Positions 1-11,430 of a stretch of DNA of 64,000 nt are shown in pieces. The translations under genes and the position numbers were made by a program. The notes beneath the pieces were generated by a model. The model saw only the letters and a list, made by a program, of their open reading frames with translations, did no database searches and was not told where the DNA came from. Source of the stretch: Punica granatum (lineage: Eukaryota; Streptophyta; Magnoliopsida; Myrtales; Lythraceae); assembly GCF_007655135.1 (NCBI RefSeq), contig NC_045128.1, forward strand, positions 7,688,001 to 7,752,000. Reading direction: 5' to 3'. The first letter of the stretch is position 1; each line of letters starts with the position of its first letter.

Positions 1-3000
1 TTCTCAGGCGAATCAACGGCACCCGAAGATAGGCCCGATCACACTCAAAGGTCACCGGGACCAAGGAACAGGTTTCAGACTGTTTTCTGAAATACATTTT
101 GATCTCCCGAGTGGACCTAGACCCAGGAAAACAACGCTCTTTCTTTAGAAAATCCTAGCCGAAGACCTTCTTGATGAATTGTCAGTGCACGAAATCCACG
201 TTAATCAATCCCAATGACCTCAAGGGCCAGTGAAATAAACCCTAATCGCACTGCACGAGTCATTTAGGTTTTTCAAATACCGTTCAGACGGAAAAAGCCC
301 TTTTCAGGCGAAATCTCGCGCCTAGAGCTTGTCCTGTGGAAAGTTAATATCCGAGTTCCGCACCACCCATTCCTAACAGCCCCAAAGGCCAGAGAAATCA
401 TTTCGACTCGGACTACACGACTTACCAAGGTCTCCCAAGTAGCTTTTAAGTGGTCTCAAATGTCCCTCTGGCAAACCTTCGAGACTCGTTTTCAACGAAC
501 GGAGAATACAGTGGTCTCCGGACACATCAAAACAATTGGGAAACAATGAGAAAACTTTGGTCAAAGATTCCAGGGATGTCTCCAGTTCTTGATCTCCGGC
601 AAAGGTTGGCGAGCCAACTGTTTTGCCCAAAGCATAAAGCACGTCAATGCAAGTAGTACAGCACGTAGACACGCGAATGGGTGACAGAAATAGTTAACTT
701 TGCTCTGATCATCCAAATCGAGGAAAACTAGCTTCCGAGTCTCTGGGCCACCCATTCATCCTCTTATGCAAAGCATAGCAATGTTAGGCTTGATAGAATC
801 GTCTTTGCGCACGTATTGACAATTCGTCAATCACGCGAGCCACGGAGCTTGAACGCGCTACCGATTGAGACTCGAGTTTTCCCCGACTCTCCTCCAAGCC
901 AAGTAGGATCCACGGCCAAACAAGCCAAGCCAATCCAGCTGTAGCCTTCTCTTATGGCTGGCTCTCCCCTTTTCCACCACAAATTCAAAATATCTCTTAC
1001 ACAACCACCTATCCATCCTTCCATCCATCAACTCCCATCAACTTTCCATCACTTCCCCCACACTCAAGTTTACACTTTCCCTTGCTTAACCTCCTCAAGA
1101 GCACCGATCCTCCCCTAATCATCCTTTAAGTGCACTTAATTTTGCTAAATTGCCTCATTAAGCCTCCATTTATAAGCCTAAGCACAAGACAAGTTAATCA
1201 CTTTGCATCTTGCCACTTCTCTCCAGCCTTTCTCCCCCTAAAATCCTCTCAACCAGCCCCTTCAAGCCCCAGGACGTCCAGCCCTCTGCTCATCTCAAAT
1301 CAAGGCTGAAATTGCCGGAAAACTCGACCGTTTTCCGGCAACCGCCCACCCGACTTTTTCGAGCACCAAATAAACCTTAGACCCCCCATATTTCCGACCC
1401 GTAAAATCCATTTCCGACGTCCATTTCACCATTTGAAGCCTCCAATCCGCTGCTCTAGACTTGTTCAGAACTAGGTCCTTTTGCCACTTTTCAAGTCCTA
1501 GGCGAGTTTCTTCCTTTCACGACTGCAACGAGTCGTGCCATCATCCTCGAAAGGGTCACCTACGACCTACACTCTCACTGTGACCTTGCAACCTTGCATA
1601 GCCTCCCCTTTCCCTTCACTTTCTCTCTCGGGGTTTAAGTAGTTTTCACGGTTTTCTTTACATTTTGGGTGAGCTCAAGCCCTTACACGCTACTAGCCAT
1701 CTATAGCCACCTCTAGCAGCCTCTTAGAAGTCAAGAAGGTCCATACCAACTTAGAGAAGTCATCCTGAGTAGCCTGTCCAGCCTCAACAACTCGTGGCTC
1801 CCCCCAAGCTCCTCTCGGGTGCTTCCTCCTCTCGAGCTTGCTTCTATTCAGCCAAGTCACCCGACTTTCTAGTCCCTTCACTGACTCTTTTCTCACATCC
1901 CGAGGCTAGGTATAACACTCCACGACTTAGGGAAGTAGGTCTTTAAGTTCCTTAGCTTGTGGGGTGATAAGGCAGTCTTTGATTGGTTAAATGCATGTAA
2001 TCGTTAAATGCATTTCTATGTTGTTTATTATGCTTGTATGATGTTATAATGCACGTAACATGGTTGAAAACGATTAAATTCGAGGTGGAAGAGACCACCA
2101 TGGCTTAGTTGAGCCATGAAAGCTCGCGGCTAGGTCATATAGGAGGGATCCGTGAGTTTCCTTGGCTCAATCAAGGCCAAGATGGTCTCTTATTCCCCAA
2201 AGTTGGCTGTTTTCCTGCGCTTTACATTCTTATTGTTGCACGAGTCGATCCCGTTTTATCGATTCCATTAAATATTGTGTTTGTATGTGTTTACGTGTTT
2301 GCATGTGTTTTCCGAGGGCATGGCGGAACCGATTGCATAAATGAGTGTCATTATCGTGTTTGATGATTTATGCACGCAAGAAACGATTAAAACCAGAACG
2401 AAGAGACCATCCGAGACCCTAAACGGGTCAAGGAGTAACGCACTGCACACTCAAGCAACCTGTCACAGACTCGTTGATTACGTAGAATACCGGAACTACG
2501 ACCTTCGATCCCTATTGATTTTCGAATTTCTAGGCAACTGGCATCCAACTCGAGTCAAATCCGAGAATAGATAAAGAGCACGAGAGCTCCAAATTTTATT
2601 AATTGATCAAAAAGACAACTGTTAAACCCTAGGGTTTTACGATGCTTAAATAGGAATTAAAATGCTCTTATTACACGAAAAACATAAATTTTTGTTAAAA
2701 TTGTAAAAAACACCCAAATAACATAAAAATGCCCATTTGAGGCTTTAAATGATGGAATTCGACCTAAATCTCATCTTTTCACAGTCAAAGGTAATAAGTT
2801 GTGCTCTGGAGTCCATTTCTCTCTAGATAAGGTCGTCAGAACCTATTTTTCTCGATATATTGATTTACCACGTCTTCTGCCGCATCAAGGAGCTTCTCGG
2901 CCATCCCTCAAAAGGAGTGGCCAAGAGCCCCTTGACATGTTTCGGGTCAAGGGAAGCCTCCTACTTCCGGTTTAAAAGTCGTCTGTCGGATTGATAGTAA

Positions 3001-3220
3001 TCGCATTTTCTATTTCGTCGTTAATTACGCAATAAATAGCATGTTAAGCGCGTTAGTTTAAGTAATATGCATGGGTTTGGGTATCGGTGATAATTTCGGG
3101 CCCATGAGGATACAAGAGCATATCGGCTATCATCGACCGGGTGTTATTGGCCTTCGAGGACCCGTTTCGGTCCCCGTGTCACGAATCGAATCCGTTAACC
3201 CGTAACATTCAAGTCTCAAG
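1..3220. repeat. Non-coding, repeat-like region, probably old LTR-retroelement DNA
   Basis: I see no credible gene here: every open frame is short and without a recognisable domain. The GC-balanced texture, the 10-bp perfect hairpin at 1314-1339 and the loosely repeated blocks near 2040-2100 and 2340-2420 resemble the non-coding LTR or untranslated part of a large plant LTR retroelement. I could not define termini or a target-site duplication, so this is inference. Confidence 0.3.
1314..1339. repeat. Perfect 10-bp inverted repeat with 6-nt loop
   Basis: GCCGGAAAAC at 1314-1323 and its exact reverse complement GTTTTCCGGC at 1330-1339 flank a six-base loop. It would form a stable hairpin in DNA or RNA. 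Role unknown. Confidence 0.7.
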
Positions 3221-4107
3221 GCCATAATCATTAATAATTCCACATACAAGAAAATTGGACATATCATTCGACTAAGTCAACCTTTCGGCTTAAATAAATT
3301 GCACGAACCGGCTATTAACTTGTAATCGCATCGATGGGTCGTGATACTCCTATTATTCTTGATCTTTTCATTTATCCTGTAAACGATAATTTAAACTTGT
3401 AATACGTATCCTCATCACTGACATTACCGTCCGAGAGGGCACATATATCTAATCCAATCTCCTAGCAACGTAATTATTTATAAATACTGTCTTCATCATC
3501 TCGCTATGGATCGACATGCATCCATATAGACCGGTACAGATGCTAGCCCATGCAGAAATTAAATAATTTGGGGCCAACATATATATAATTCATGAGCCCA
3601 GTCGATGCATTGCTTCAATGCATTAGCTGGGCTTCTGTACCCTGTTTTACATTTCTTAATATTCTTATAGTTTTGTCTCTCAATTGGGTTTGGCAATTAG
3701 GGGAAAAAAACACTCCAAGCTGAGGTGCAGGCCGAAGCCCAAAATTCTAATTTGAAAGAAAAATTACAAGCGAGATAATGAGGGTCGTTAGGTGGTTGAG
3801 CTCGGGACGAAACAAGTCTAGCCTATGAAAACCGCCTGGTCGCTTCAAGCCGGGATAGGTTAGCGAGCCCCTGTCCAATTATTCTTCCCTCGAGCGACAT
3901 GTATTTTGAACGACCACATACTAGTTCTATCAGTCTAGATATACAGAATGGCTTTACATTTTGTGAGGTGAAATGATACCAATAGTTATTGGATTAGGGG
4001 AGAATAAGAAAGCTGATATAATTCGATAAATAGATAATTTTACTATGACGACTATTATTAGAATTAAACTAGATATATAATACTAATATCACCCCTTGCC
4101 AAACGAA
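3221..4107. other. Intergenic, no gene seen
   Basis: AT-rich intergenic sequence between the repeat-like left end and the 5.2-kb tandem array. No open frame, tRNA or recognisable element was found. Confidence 0.5.
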
Positions 4108-5072
4108 TAGCATTGACTCTTTTCTTTTTCTTTTCTTTGAAGTCAATTCGTTCAAAGGAAAAGAAGCAAAATATTAATCGGGAATGAAAAAGGGTGTAGC
4201 TCAGCCTTGGCCTTCTATCGGTACTCATTGTGAGATTGGTCGCATCTCCTCAATAGATATTAGGATTTTTATTTTATATATTGCAGTAACTAGATTCATA
4301 GGTATCTCTTGTAATCAGAAAAGAAAATGAAAAATCATTAGACAATTCCGTCTCATTTTTCCCGTGACTGTAATAAGGCTCATTTGTCGTGGTGGGCTCC
4401 CTTATAATCGAAAATATATAATATATGTCATCTTTGTATCATTACATAAGAGCCTATCCACCTTATCGTCTTTGTATCATTACATAAGCTGATTGTTCAG
4501 TTTGTCTGATATGTTCGCAGTTCAACAAAAGAGTATGAACATTGCGTAGCGGGAGCTAACGATGTTGCCATCACTGTTTCCCACTAATTTTTCAAGCCAA
4601 AAGAAAATCAAAGAACTGAAGCCTATATGAGGACTACTCAAACTTATTAAATCTTTTGATTATAAAAGATGCATTGAAGAGATATCTTTGTAGATGATTT
4701 AGTGCAGGCAAAGAGAGAACTATTTTGTTTTGTTCTAAGTGAGAGATATTTCCCGTAGTTCGACGTGCATGCATGCAGGCCAGGGAAAAAATGATACTCG
4801 AAATAATAATAATTAAAGGTTAAACGATGACATTCATTTCTGATATTTCAATTACAACGACCACTTTATCTTTTACAGTCGTAATTGCAAATGACACTAT
4901 CACATCGTGTTCCGACGAAGTTTTATTTACTGAATAGACTATGACCAACACCACACAATATACTCAGACAAAAGCACTGTTGACTTGGGAAAACCAAGCT
5001 TATTAAACCCGCTTCAATTTGTGACGCACAATATTTTATTCATCCTTTAAAGCCTTACTACGCATTTACTGC

Positions 5073-5471
5073 TTAAGCACATTGGAAACCCACAGGGAGA
5101 CTCTTCCCGCAATCGTTGAGGAGCAAGCTGAGAGAGACCTGGACATTGAGATTGATACCAAGCACGTTCGCTTTGATCGCAGTGCAGAGGCAAACGGCAG
5201 CCTCTAGGTCAAGGAGCCCCTGGATGAGAGAGCAGCATGGTTGATTTGGAGGGGTCCCCATCGTAACGTTAATGAGGCCGCCCAGCAGGTTGGCACAGAC
5301 GCCTAGCTTTAGGGTATCAATAGGGCAAGTGTCACCTGAAGGGCTGCCACTAGGGCTGCCAACCAAAGGGATTGGGATAGGCTTAGGCAAGGTCGAAGCA
5401 CTAGACAGGGAAAAGAAGAGGAGGTTGAGTGAGAGGAAGAAGGCAAGCATTGCAGAGCTCTTCGCAGCCAT
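5073..5471 (-). CDS. DC2.15/14-kDa proline-rich-type eight-cysteine protein (hydrophobic-seed / lipid-transfer-like), intact
   Basis: Single-exon frame of 132 residues. It has an N-terminal hydrophobic signal peptide (about residues 5-25), a short Pro/Gly/Ser linker (about 28-47), then an eight-cysteine domain with Cys 49, 59, 79-80 (adjacent pair), 94 and 96 (CLC), 121 and 131. The C...C...CC...CxC...C...C spacing and the very C-terminal last Cys are typical of the hydrophobic-seed-protein/DC2.15 family, secreted small proteins of the cell wall related to lipid-transfer proteins. I chose the ATG at 5471 because it starts the signal peptide directly; an in-frame ATG at 5495 would add eight charged residues. 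This is the only one of three tandem copies that keeps the whole domain. A G-tract lies about 130 bp upstream. Binding partner and exact function are not shown by sequence. Confidence 0.88.
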   Translation of the reverse strand: MAAKSSAMLAFFLSLNLLFFSLSSASTLPKPIPIPLVGSPSGSPSGDTCPIDTLKLGVCANLLGGLINVTMGTPPNQPCCSLIQGLLDLEAAVCLCTAIKANVLGINLNVQVSLSLLLNDCGKSLPVGFQCA

Positions 5472-5599
5472 TCTTAATCGATTTCTACCTCTCAAACAAT
5501 ACTAATTTTTTGAAAAATTATTGATGAGGAAGAAGGAGTGTGTTTGGGGGATGAAGAGAATGGGAGCGGAGAAGGGTTTTTATTGGGTTTTTGTTTTGT

Positions 5600-5621
5600 G
5601 GGGGGGGGGGGGGGGGGGGGG
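5600..5621. repeat. Poly(G) tract upstream of the DC2.15-type gene, unit 1
   Basis: 22 consecutive G on the plus strand, about 130 bp 5' of the minus-strand gene's ATG, so a C-run on the gene's sense strand. Unit 2 has an expanded version at 10740-10819. Confidence 0.9.
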
Positions 5622-6161
5622 TTTGGGCTGAGGGCGGGGGGAGTTTGGCGCGACTAACATTGTTCGGTATTTTGATGACAACAGAATTAAATACATAATT
5701 GAGTAATGAAAAGATAAATCAAAAGAGGTAAAGTATATTGACGTATGCTCTCACATTGTAAACAAGCGATTTCTAATTTGATACTCAATAGAACTACATG
5801 TACCTTTTTATTTGCTTTTAGCATTTATATTCCGTTATATTAGACCCATGGGCCTCCCATATAATTGAAATTTAGTATGTACACAAAGATGTATGAGTGC
5901 CCTAGGGATTTTAGCTGGCGGAGAAAGCGATTGTCACTACAACATAAGAGGTCTAGGGGCGATCCAAAAAATGACCAAGGGCGACCCTTATCGCTGCTCG
6001 CACTAGGTCTCCCAAGCCTTTTCCCGACCCATTTGAAAGAGTCACCTAAGGTCTGGTCGAGATAGATTTGGCAACGCTGGAAGGGGTTGCCATAGACCCG
6101 ACCTAAGGAGACCCACATCGAAGAGTCGAGAGAAAATAAGTCAGCCATGGCGTACCTATGT

Positions 6162-6250
6162 CGACTCACATTTGGGTCAGCACTTGTCTTGGCCTACCCA
6201 ACATTTTGGGTCACCCCAAACCATGACTTTGCTGACCCAAATGTGAGTCG
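6162..6250. repeat. 21-bp perfect inverted repeat (47-nt loop), unit 1
   Basis: Arms at 6162-6182 and 6230-6250 are exact reverse complements built around GACTCACATTTGGGTCAGC. The structure recurs in unit 2 at 11342-11430. It may be the trace of a small foldback element; I see no target-site duplication. Confidence 0.7.
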
Positions 6251-7987
6251 GCCCAAGATAATACTGCTCGATGCCAAGATGGGTCTCTAACAATAGGTTA
6301 TTAACAAGTTGTTATTCTATGAGGACAAATAACTTATTCCCCTTACAACCAATTATTAGCCTGTTATCAGTCAATGAGGAAAATACCCAATTACTTTATG
6401 ACAGCAAGTTTATAGCTCGTTTCAAGTATACGAGAAGGCAGATTAGCATTTGTCAACAAGGTGTCACCAAATTGCGATAAATGTAATTACATATGAATCA
6501 AATTGTCTTATCCAGTATTACATAATAATTTATGAATCCTAACACAAGCCAACAAAGGCCAGTGTATACACATACAATAAGAAGTTCATTTCAATAACAA
6601 TAAAGTTCCCTCCGCCTCCACGCTCATTGGTTGTACTTGTATCGTTGGACGATCCACCGCCCACACTCATTGAGAATGCCTAAATGTCCAATACAGTGGG
6701 TGGAAAAGTGAAAATTGATCAGCACACAAAAATCTATAGATTGATCTTAAAGAGACCGAGATCAAGTAGATATTACTCTCCATCATCAAGTAGTAACTTG
6801 TACTCCAAACACAAGAACAAATCATCAAGATCGAACCATCCAAATCAAGTTAAGCATGTTCAAATCGATCAACAGGTCAACACCCAACTCATCTCAGACA
6901 TGAAACATGACTAATCTTCAATCGGCTCAATCTATTTTATTGAAACAGAGATTCCCAACAAACATTATTCATTCCTTCATTTTCAGTGTAAATAAACTAA
7001 CTAGAAACCCTAGCATTGAATGATCAATCAATTGAACTCAAAATAAAATTTCCAAAGGCTCATCATCCAAGATAGCAAATACATTGACCTAATTGCAGCT
7101 GGCAAGTGAAATCAAGCAATCTGAGACCAAAATTTCTTACTCCAGCTAACGAATTGAAAGCGAAACTCCAAGAATACGCTTTGACTTAAAAATGCACAAA
7201 TCAAAGCGATGAAATGATGTACGAGAGTCACCTGAATATGATTTGGTGTTGCAGATTTTGAAGAGGAAGATTGGGATACTGATCAAATGGGTCATGTCAC
7301 CATCGATTCTGTATATATTCCACACTCTCTCTCATGGCTGGGTGCATCATCCTATAGATCATGCTGGTGCTCGGGTTGGGGTCGAAAGCAGCAAGGGGGG
7401 GAATCACAACCGTTGAACTTGGCTTAGTGAAGGGGTAGGGAGTTGCTGCCATCAAGAAGGGAGGATGCTGCTCTGCTTGCCATTAGTCATAGGTGGCTCG
7501 GAAGGAGCAAGGCATTGACGGGACTAGGAGGCTGAGGGTGAGCTTGTCGGGAAAGAGCAAAGCTGAGAGGCAGTAGATGAGGAAGAGTAAGGTGGAGACG
7601 TGGCATGTGCAAGGCCGAATGGTGGTGGTGGAAGGTGAAGGAGCCTGGGGATCATGGATATCCTGGACATGGAGAAGAAGAAGTAGAGGGGATGGTTAGG
7701 CAGGAAGAAGAAGAGGGGGAGGGGGAAGTGAAGAGCCAAATTTTGAGTAAAAATTTTGAAATTTTAAAACAGTGAAATTTTGAAATTTTAAGTAAAGACC
7801 CTTATGAAAGGGTCGGATAAGATTGACATTTGCCGACCCATTATAAAGTCTCGCTTAGGTGTACATTTGCAATTATTTGGATTATGTACCTCTCTCAAAA
7901 TTCAAGAGGGAACAAAATTTATGATGCAAATTTATACTATCAGATATTATTTTTTTGCACATGGTAATATGACTCCATATTATCGTA

Positions 7988-8971
7988 GGGAGAATTACTT
8001 TAGTGATACAAAACTTTTTAAATTGTAACGCGAATGGTACAAAATCTTTTTTTGGTAATAATTTCATACAAAACGTATCAAATTGTTTCAATCAGATCCA
8101 ATCTGTCAATTTTCGCCGACGCTGTGAAGACTTTCCGACGTGGCAAGTCGTATCCAAGTAAGCTCAAATCTTTTAGCATGATGTAACAAATAGGTACAAA
8201 ACTTTATTAAAATGTAACAAATTGGTACAAAACTTTATTAAGATGTAACAAATGAATACAAAACTTTATTAAGATGTAACAAATGAGTACAAAACTTTTA
8301 TTAAGATGTAACGAAATGATACAAATAGTGGAACAAATGAGATAATGTTAAAGCAAGTTAATCTGCTTTAAAGCAACTTCAGCAGCACAATATGGATTGC
8401 TTTTCCTTTCAAAGCGAAACAAAGGTTTTTCCATAGTTGTCGAGTGCTGAACCTTTTCTTTGCAAGAGGTCACAATTCTTCAAGGGATTGAACTAACCCT
8501 TTGATAACATAACATTTTCCATAGATGTCGAATGCAGAACCTTTTATTTGCTAGAGGAAACAATTTATCAAGGGATTGAACTAACCCTTTCGTAATAGAA
8601 CGCAAGAAAGGAAAAACAATCCATATTGTGCTGCTGAAATTGCTTTAAAGCATGTTAACTTGCTTTAACATTGTCTCATTTGTTATTATTTGTACCATTT
8701 TGTTACATCTTGATAAAAGTTTTGTACCAATTTGTTACATCTTAATAAAGTTTTGTACTAATTTGTTACATCTTAATAAAGTTTTGTACCTATTTGTTAC
8801 ATCATGCTAAAAGATTCGAGCTTACGTGGATACGACTTGCCATGTCATGTACCACGTCAGAATGTCTTCACGGCATCAGCAGAAATTAACGGATTGGACT
8901 TGATTGAAATAATTTGATACGTTTTGTACCAAATCGATACAAAAAAAAGATTTTTTATCGTAATTTTCCCC
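7988..8971. mobile_element. Mutator-like foldback MITE (984 bp), unit 1
   Basis: A long inverted-repeat element without coding capacity. The ends are GGGAGAATTAC on the left and GTAATTTTCCC on the right, and the arms (tracts of TGTAACAAATnnGTACAAAAC on the left, the inverse on the right) remain complementary for over 400 bp each side. It is flanked by a perfect 9-bp duplication ATTATCGTA at 7979-7987 and 8972-8980. A 9-bp duplication with long terminal inverted repeats is the hallmark of Mutator-like elements. Present in both full tandem units, so it predates the array. Confidence 0.85.
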
Positions 8972-9229
8972 ATTATCGTATTAGATACCACCAATTGGTA
9001 GTTTATAAGTTTTACTGTATAAGTGGATCAAAACACTTAAAAGGTCCTATGAGAATTTAATTGACAGAAAAACGTCCATCAAAATTGCCTGTGATTGTGT
9101 ATATTATATACAGAACTACTCCAATTAAACTAGAGAAAATCAAGGAGCCCAAAGTGTGACATTTGCTCTCCTCCCTTGGTACATCCTCTTCATATAGTAT
9201 TCCATGAGCATTACAAAGTAGCATTCACT

Positions 9230-9254
9230 TATTTTATTTTATTTTATTTTATAT
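9230..9254. repeat. (TTTTA)n microsatellite near the end of unit 1
   Basis: About five ATTTT units just before the junction of tandem units 1 and 2; repeated at 14406-14430 before unit 3. Confidence 0.8.
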
Positions 9255-10232
9255 TTATATGCATGACAAAGTAGCATTCTCTTTTCTTTTTCTTTTCTTT
9301 GAAATCAATTCGTTCAAAGGAAAAGAAGCAAAATATTAATCGGGAATGAAAAAGGGTGTAGCTCAACCTTGGCCTTCTATCGGTACTCATTGTGAGACTG
9401 GTCGCATCTCCTCAATAGATATTAGGATTTTTATTTTATATATTGCAGTAACTAGATTCATAGGTATCTCTTGTAATCAGAAAAGAAAATGAAAAATCAT
9501 TAGACAATTCCGTCTCATTTTTCCCGTGACTGTAATAAGGCTCATTTGTCGTGGTGGGCTCCCTTATAATCGAAAATATATAATATATGTCATCTTGTAT
9601 CATTACATAAGAGCCTATCCACCTTATCGTCTTTGTATCATTACATAAGCTGATTGTTCAGTTTGTCTGATATGTTCGCAGTTCAACAAAAGAGTATGAA
9701 CATTGCGTAGCGGGAGCTAACGATGTTGCCATCACTGTTTCCCACTAATTTTTCAAGCCAAAAAAAATCAAAGAACTGAAGCCTATATGAGGACTACTCA
9801 AACTTATTAAATCTTTTGATTATAAAAGATGCATTGAAGAGATATCTTTGTAGATGATTTAGTGCAGGCAAAGAGAGAACTATTTTGTTTTGTTCTAAGT
9901 GAGAGATATTTCCCGTAGTTCGACGTGCATGCATGCAGGCCAGGGAAAAAATGATACTCGAAATAATAATAATTAAAGGTTAAACGATGACATTCATTTC
10001 TGATATTTCAATTACAACGACCACTTTATCTTTTACAGTCGTAATTGCAAATGACACTATCACATCGTGTTCCGACGAAGTTTTATTTACTGAATAGACT
10101 ATGACCAACACCACACAATATACTCAGACAAAAGCACTGTTGACTTGGGAAAACCAAGCTTATTAAACCCGCTTCAATTTGTGACGCACAATATTTTATT
10201 CATCCTTTAAAGCCTTACTACGCATTTACTGC

Positions 10233-10603
10233 TTAAGCACATTGGAAACCCACAGGGAGACTCTTCCCGCAATCGTTGAGGAGCAAGCTGAGAGAGACCT
10301 GGACATTGAGATTGATACCAAGCACGTTCGCTTTGATCGCAGTGCAGAGGCAAACGGCAGCCTCTAGGTCAAGGAGCCCCTGGATGAGAGAGCAGCATGG
10401 TTGATTTGGAGGGGTCCCCATCGTAACGTTAATGAGGCCGCAGACATTGGTTGACCACACGTTCAAGTGTCGAAGTGCTGAGGCAGGGCTGCCAACCAAG
10501 GGATTGGGATAGGCTTAGGCAAGGTCGAAGCACTAGACAGGGAAAAGAAGAGGAGGTTGAGTGAGAGGAAGAAGGCAAGCATTGCAGAGCTCTTCGCAGC
10601 CAT
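10233..10603 (-). pseudogene. Rearranged DC2.15-type gene, tandem copy 2
   Basis: The 3' two thirds (10233-10440) are identical in content to copy 1, including the CC pair, the CLC motif and the last two Cys. At 10441-10484 about 70 bp of the copy-1 coding sequence, including both N-terminal Cys codons, is replaced by roughly 44 bp of unrelated or diverged sequence. Next to it, one A is missing (CCAACCAAGGG instead of CCAACCAAAGGG), shifting the signal-peptide part (ATG at 10603) out of frame. An 88-residue frame from an internal ATG at 10499 remains but has no signal peptide and an incomplete eight-cysteine motif. I regard it as a pseudogene; an assembly artefact at this patch cannot be excluded. 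Confidence 0.8.
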
Positions 10604-10739
10604 TCTTAATCGATTTCTACCTCTCAAACAATACTAATTTTTTGAAAAATTATTGATGAGGAAGAAGGAGTGTGTTTGGGGGATGAAGAGAAATGGGAGC
10701 GGAGAAGGGTTTTTTGGGTTTTTGGGTGGTTTGTTTTGT

Positions 10740-10779
<40 letters not shown>

Positions 10780-10819
10780 GGGGGTTGGGGGGGTGGGGGG
10801 GGGAGGGGGGGGGGGGGGG
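10740..10819. repeat. Expanded poly(G) tract, unit 2
   Basis: A 39-G run at 10740-10778 followed by further G-runs broken by single T or A up to 10819. This is the same site as the 22-G tract of unit 1, expanded. Long G homopolymers are error-prone in sequencing, so the exact length is uncertain. Confidence 0.85.
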
Positions 10820-11341
10820 TGTTGGCGCGACGCGACTAACATTGTTCGGTATTTTGATGACAACAGAATTAAATACATAATTGAGTAATGAAAAGATAAA
10901 TCAAAAGAGGTAAAGTATATTGACGTATGCTCTCACATTGTAAACAAGCGATTTCTAATTCGATACTCAATAGGACTACATGTACCTTTTTATTTGCTTT
11001 AGCATTTATATTCCGTTATATTAGACCCATGGGCCTCCCATATATTGAAATTTAGTATGTACACAAAGATGTATGAGTGCCCTAGGGATTTTAGCTGGCG
11101 GAGAAAGCGATTGTCACTACAACATAAGAGGTCTAGGGGCGATCCAAAAAATGACCAAGGGCGACCCTTATCGCTGCTCGCACTAGGTCTCCCAAGCCTT
11201 ATCCCGACCCATTTGAAAGAGTCACCTAAGGTCTGGTCGAGATAGATTTGGCAACGCTGGAAGGGGTTGCCATAGACCCGACCTAAGGAGACCCACATCG
11301 AAGAGTCGAGAGAAAATAAGTCAGCCATGGCGTACCTATGT

Positions 11342-11430
11342 CGACTCACATTTGGGTCAGCACTTGTCTTGGCCTACCCAACATTTTGGGTCACCCCAAA
11401 CCATGACTTTGCTGACCCAAATGTGAGTCG
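11342..11430. repeat. 21-bp inverted repeat, unit 2 copy
   Basis: Same arms as at 6162-6250, unchanged, at the matching place in tandem unit 2. Confidence 0.7.

Larger units (their letters stand above)
4108..9271. repeat. Tandem unit 1 of a 5.2-kb array
   Basis: This block is repeated almost base for base at 9272-14447, and its first kilobase again at 14448-15487. All three starts share the heptamer TAGCATT (4108, 9272, 14448), a possible seed for unequal crossing-over. The unit carries a DC2.15-type gene (minus strand), a G-tract, a 21-bp inverted repeat, a 984-bp Mutator-like foldback element and a TTTTA microsatellite near its right end. The stretch 5640-7978 has no gene I can recognise; its short frames recur in unit 2 only because the whole unit is copied. 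Confidence 0.92.

Noticed and set aside
4190..4260. tRNA-like start GGGTGTAGCTCAG
   Set aside because: The D-arm resemblance is not followed by an anticodon arm or a T-loop GGTTCRA at the right distance; repeated in units 2 and 3 only through the duplication.
5840..6169. 109-codon frame repeated at 10999-11349
   Set aside because: Repetition comes from the tandem unit, not from selection; the frame end differs between units and no motif is seen.
7524..7739. 71-codon Pro/Phe-rich minus-strand frame kept in both tandem units
   Set aside because: Compositionally biased and carried by recent duplication; no signal of coding constraint.
10624..10888. Frames of 72-84 codons over the poly(G) block (poly-Pro or poly-Gly)
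   Set aside because: They are created by the homopolymer and are present in three frames at once; no start context or domain.
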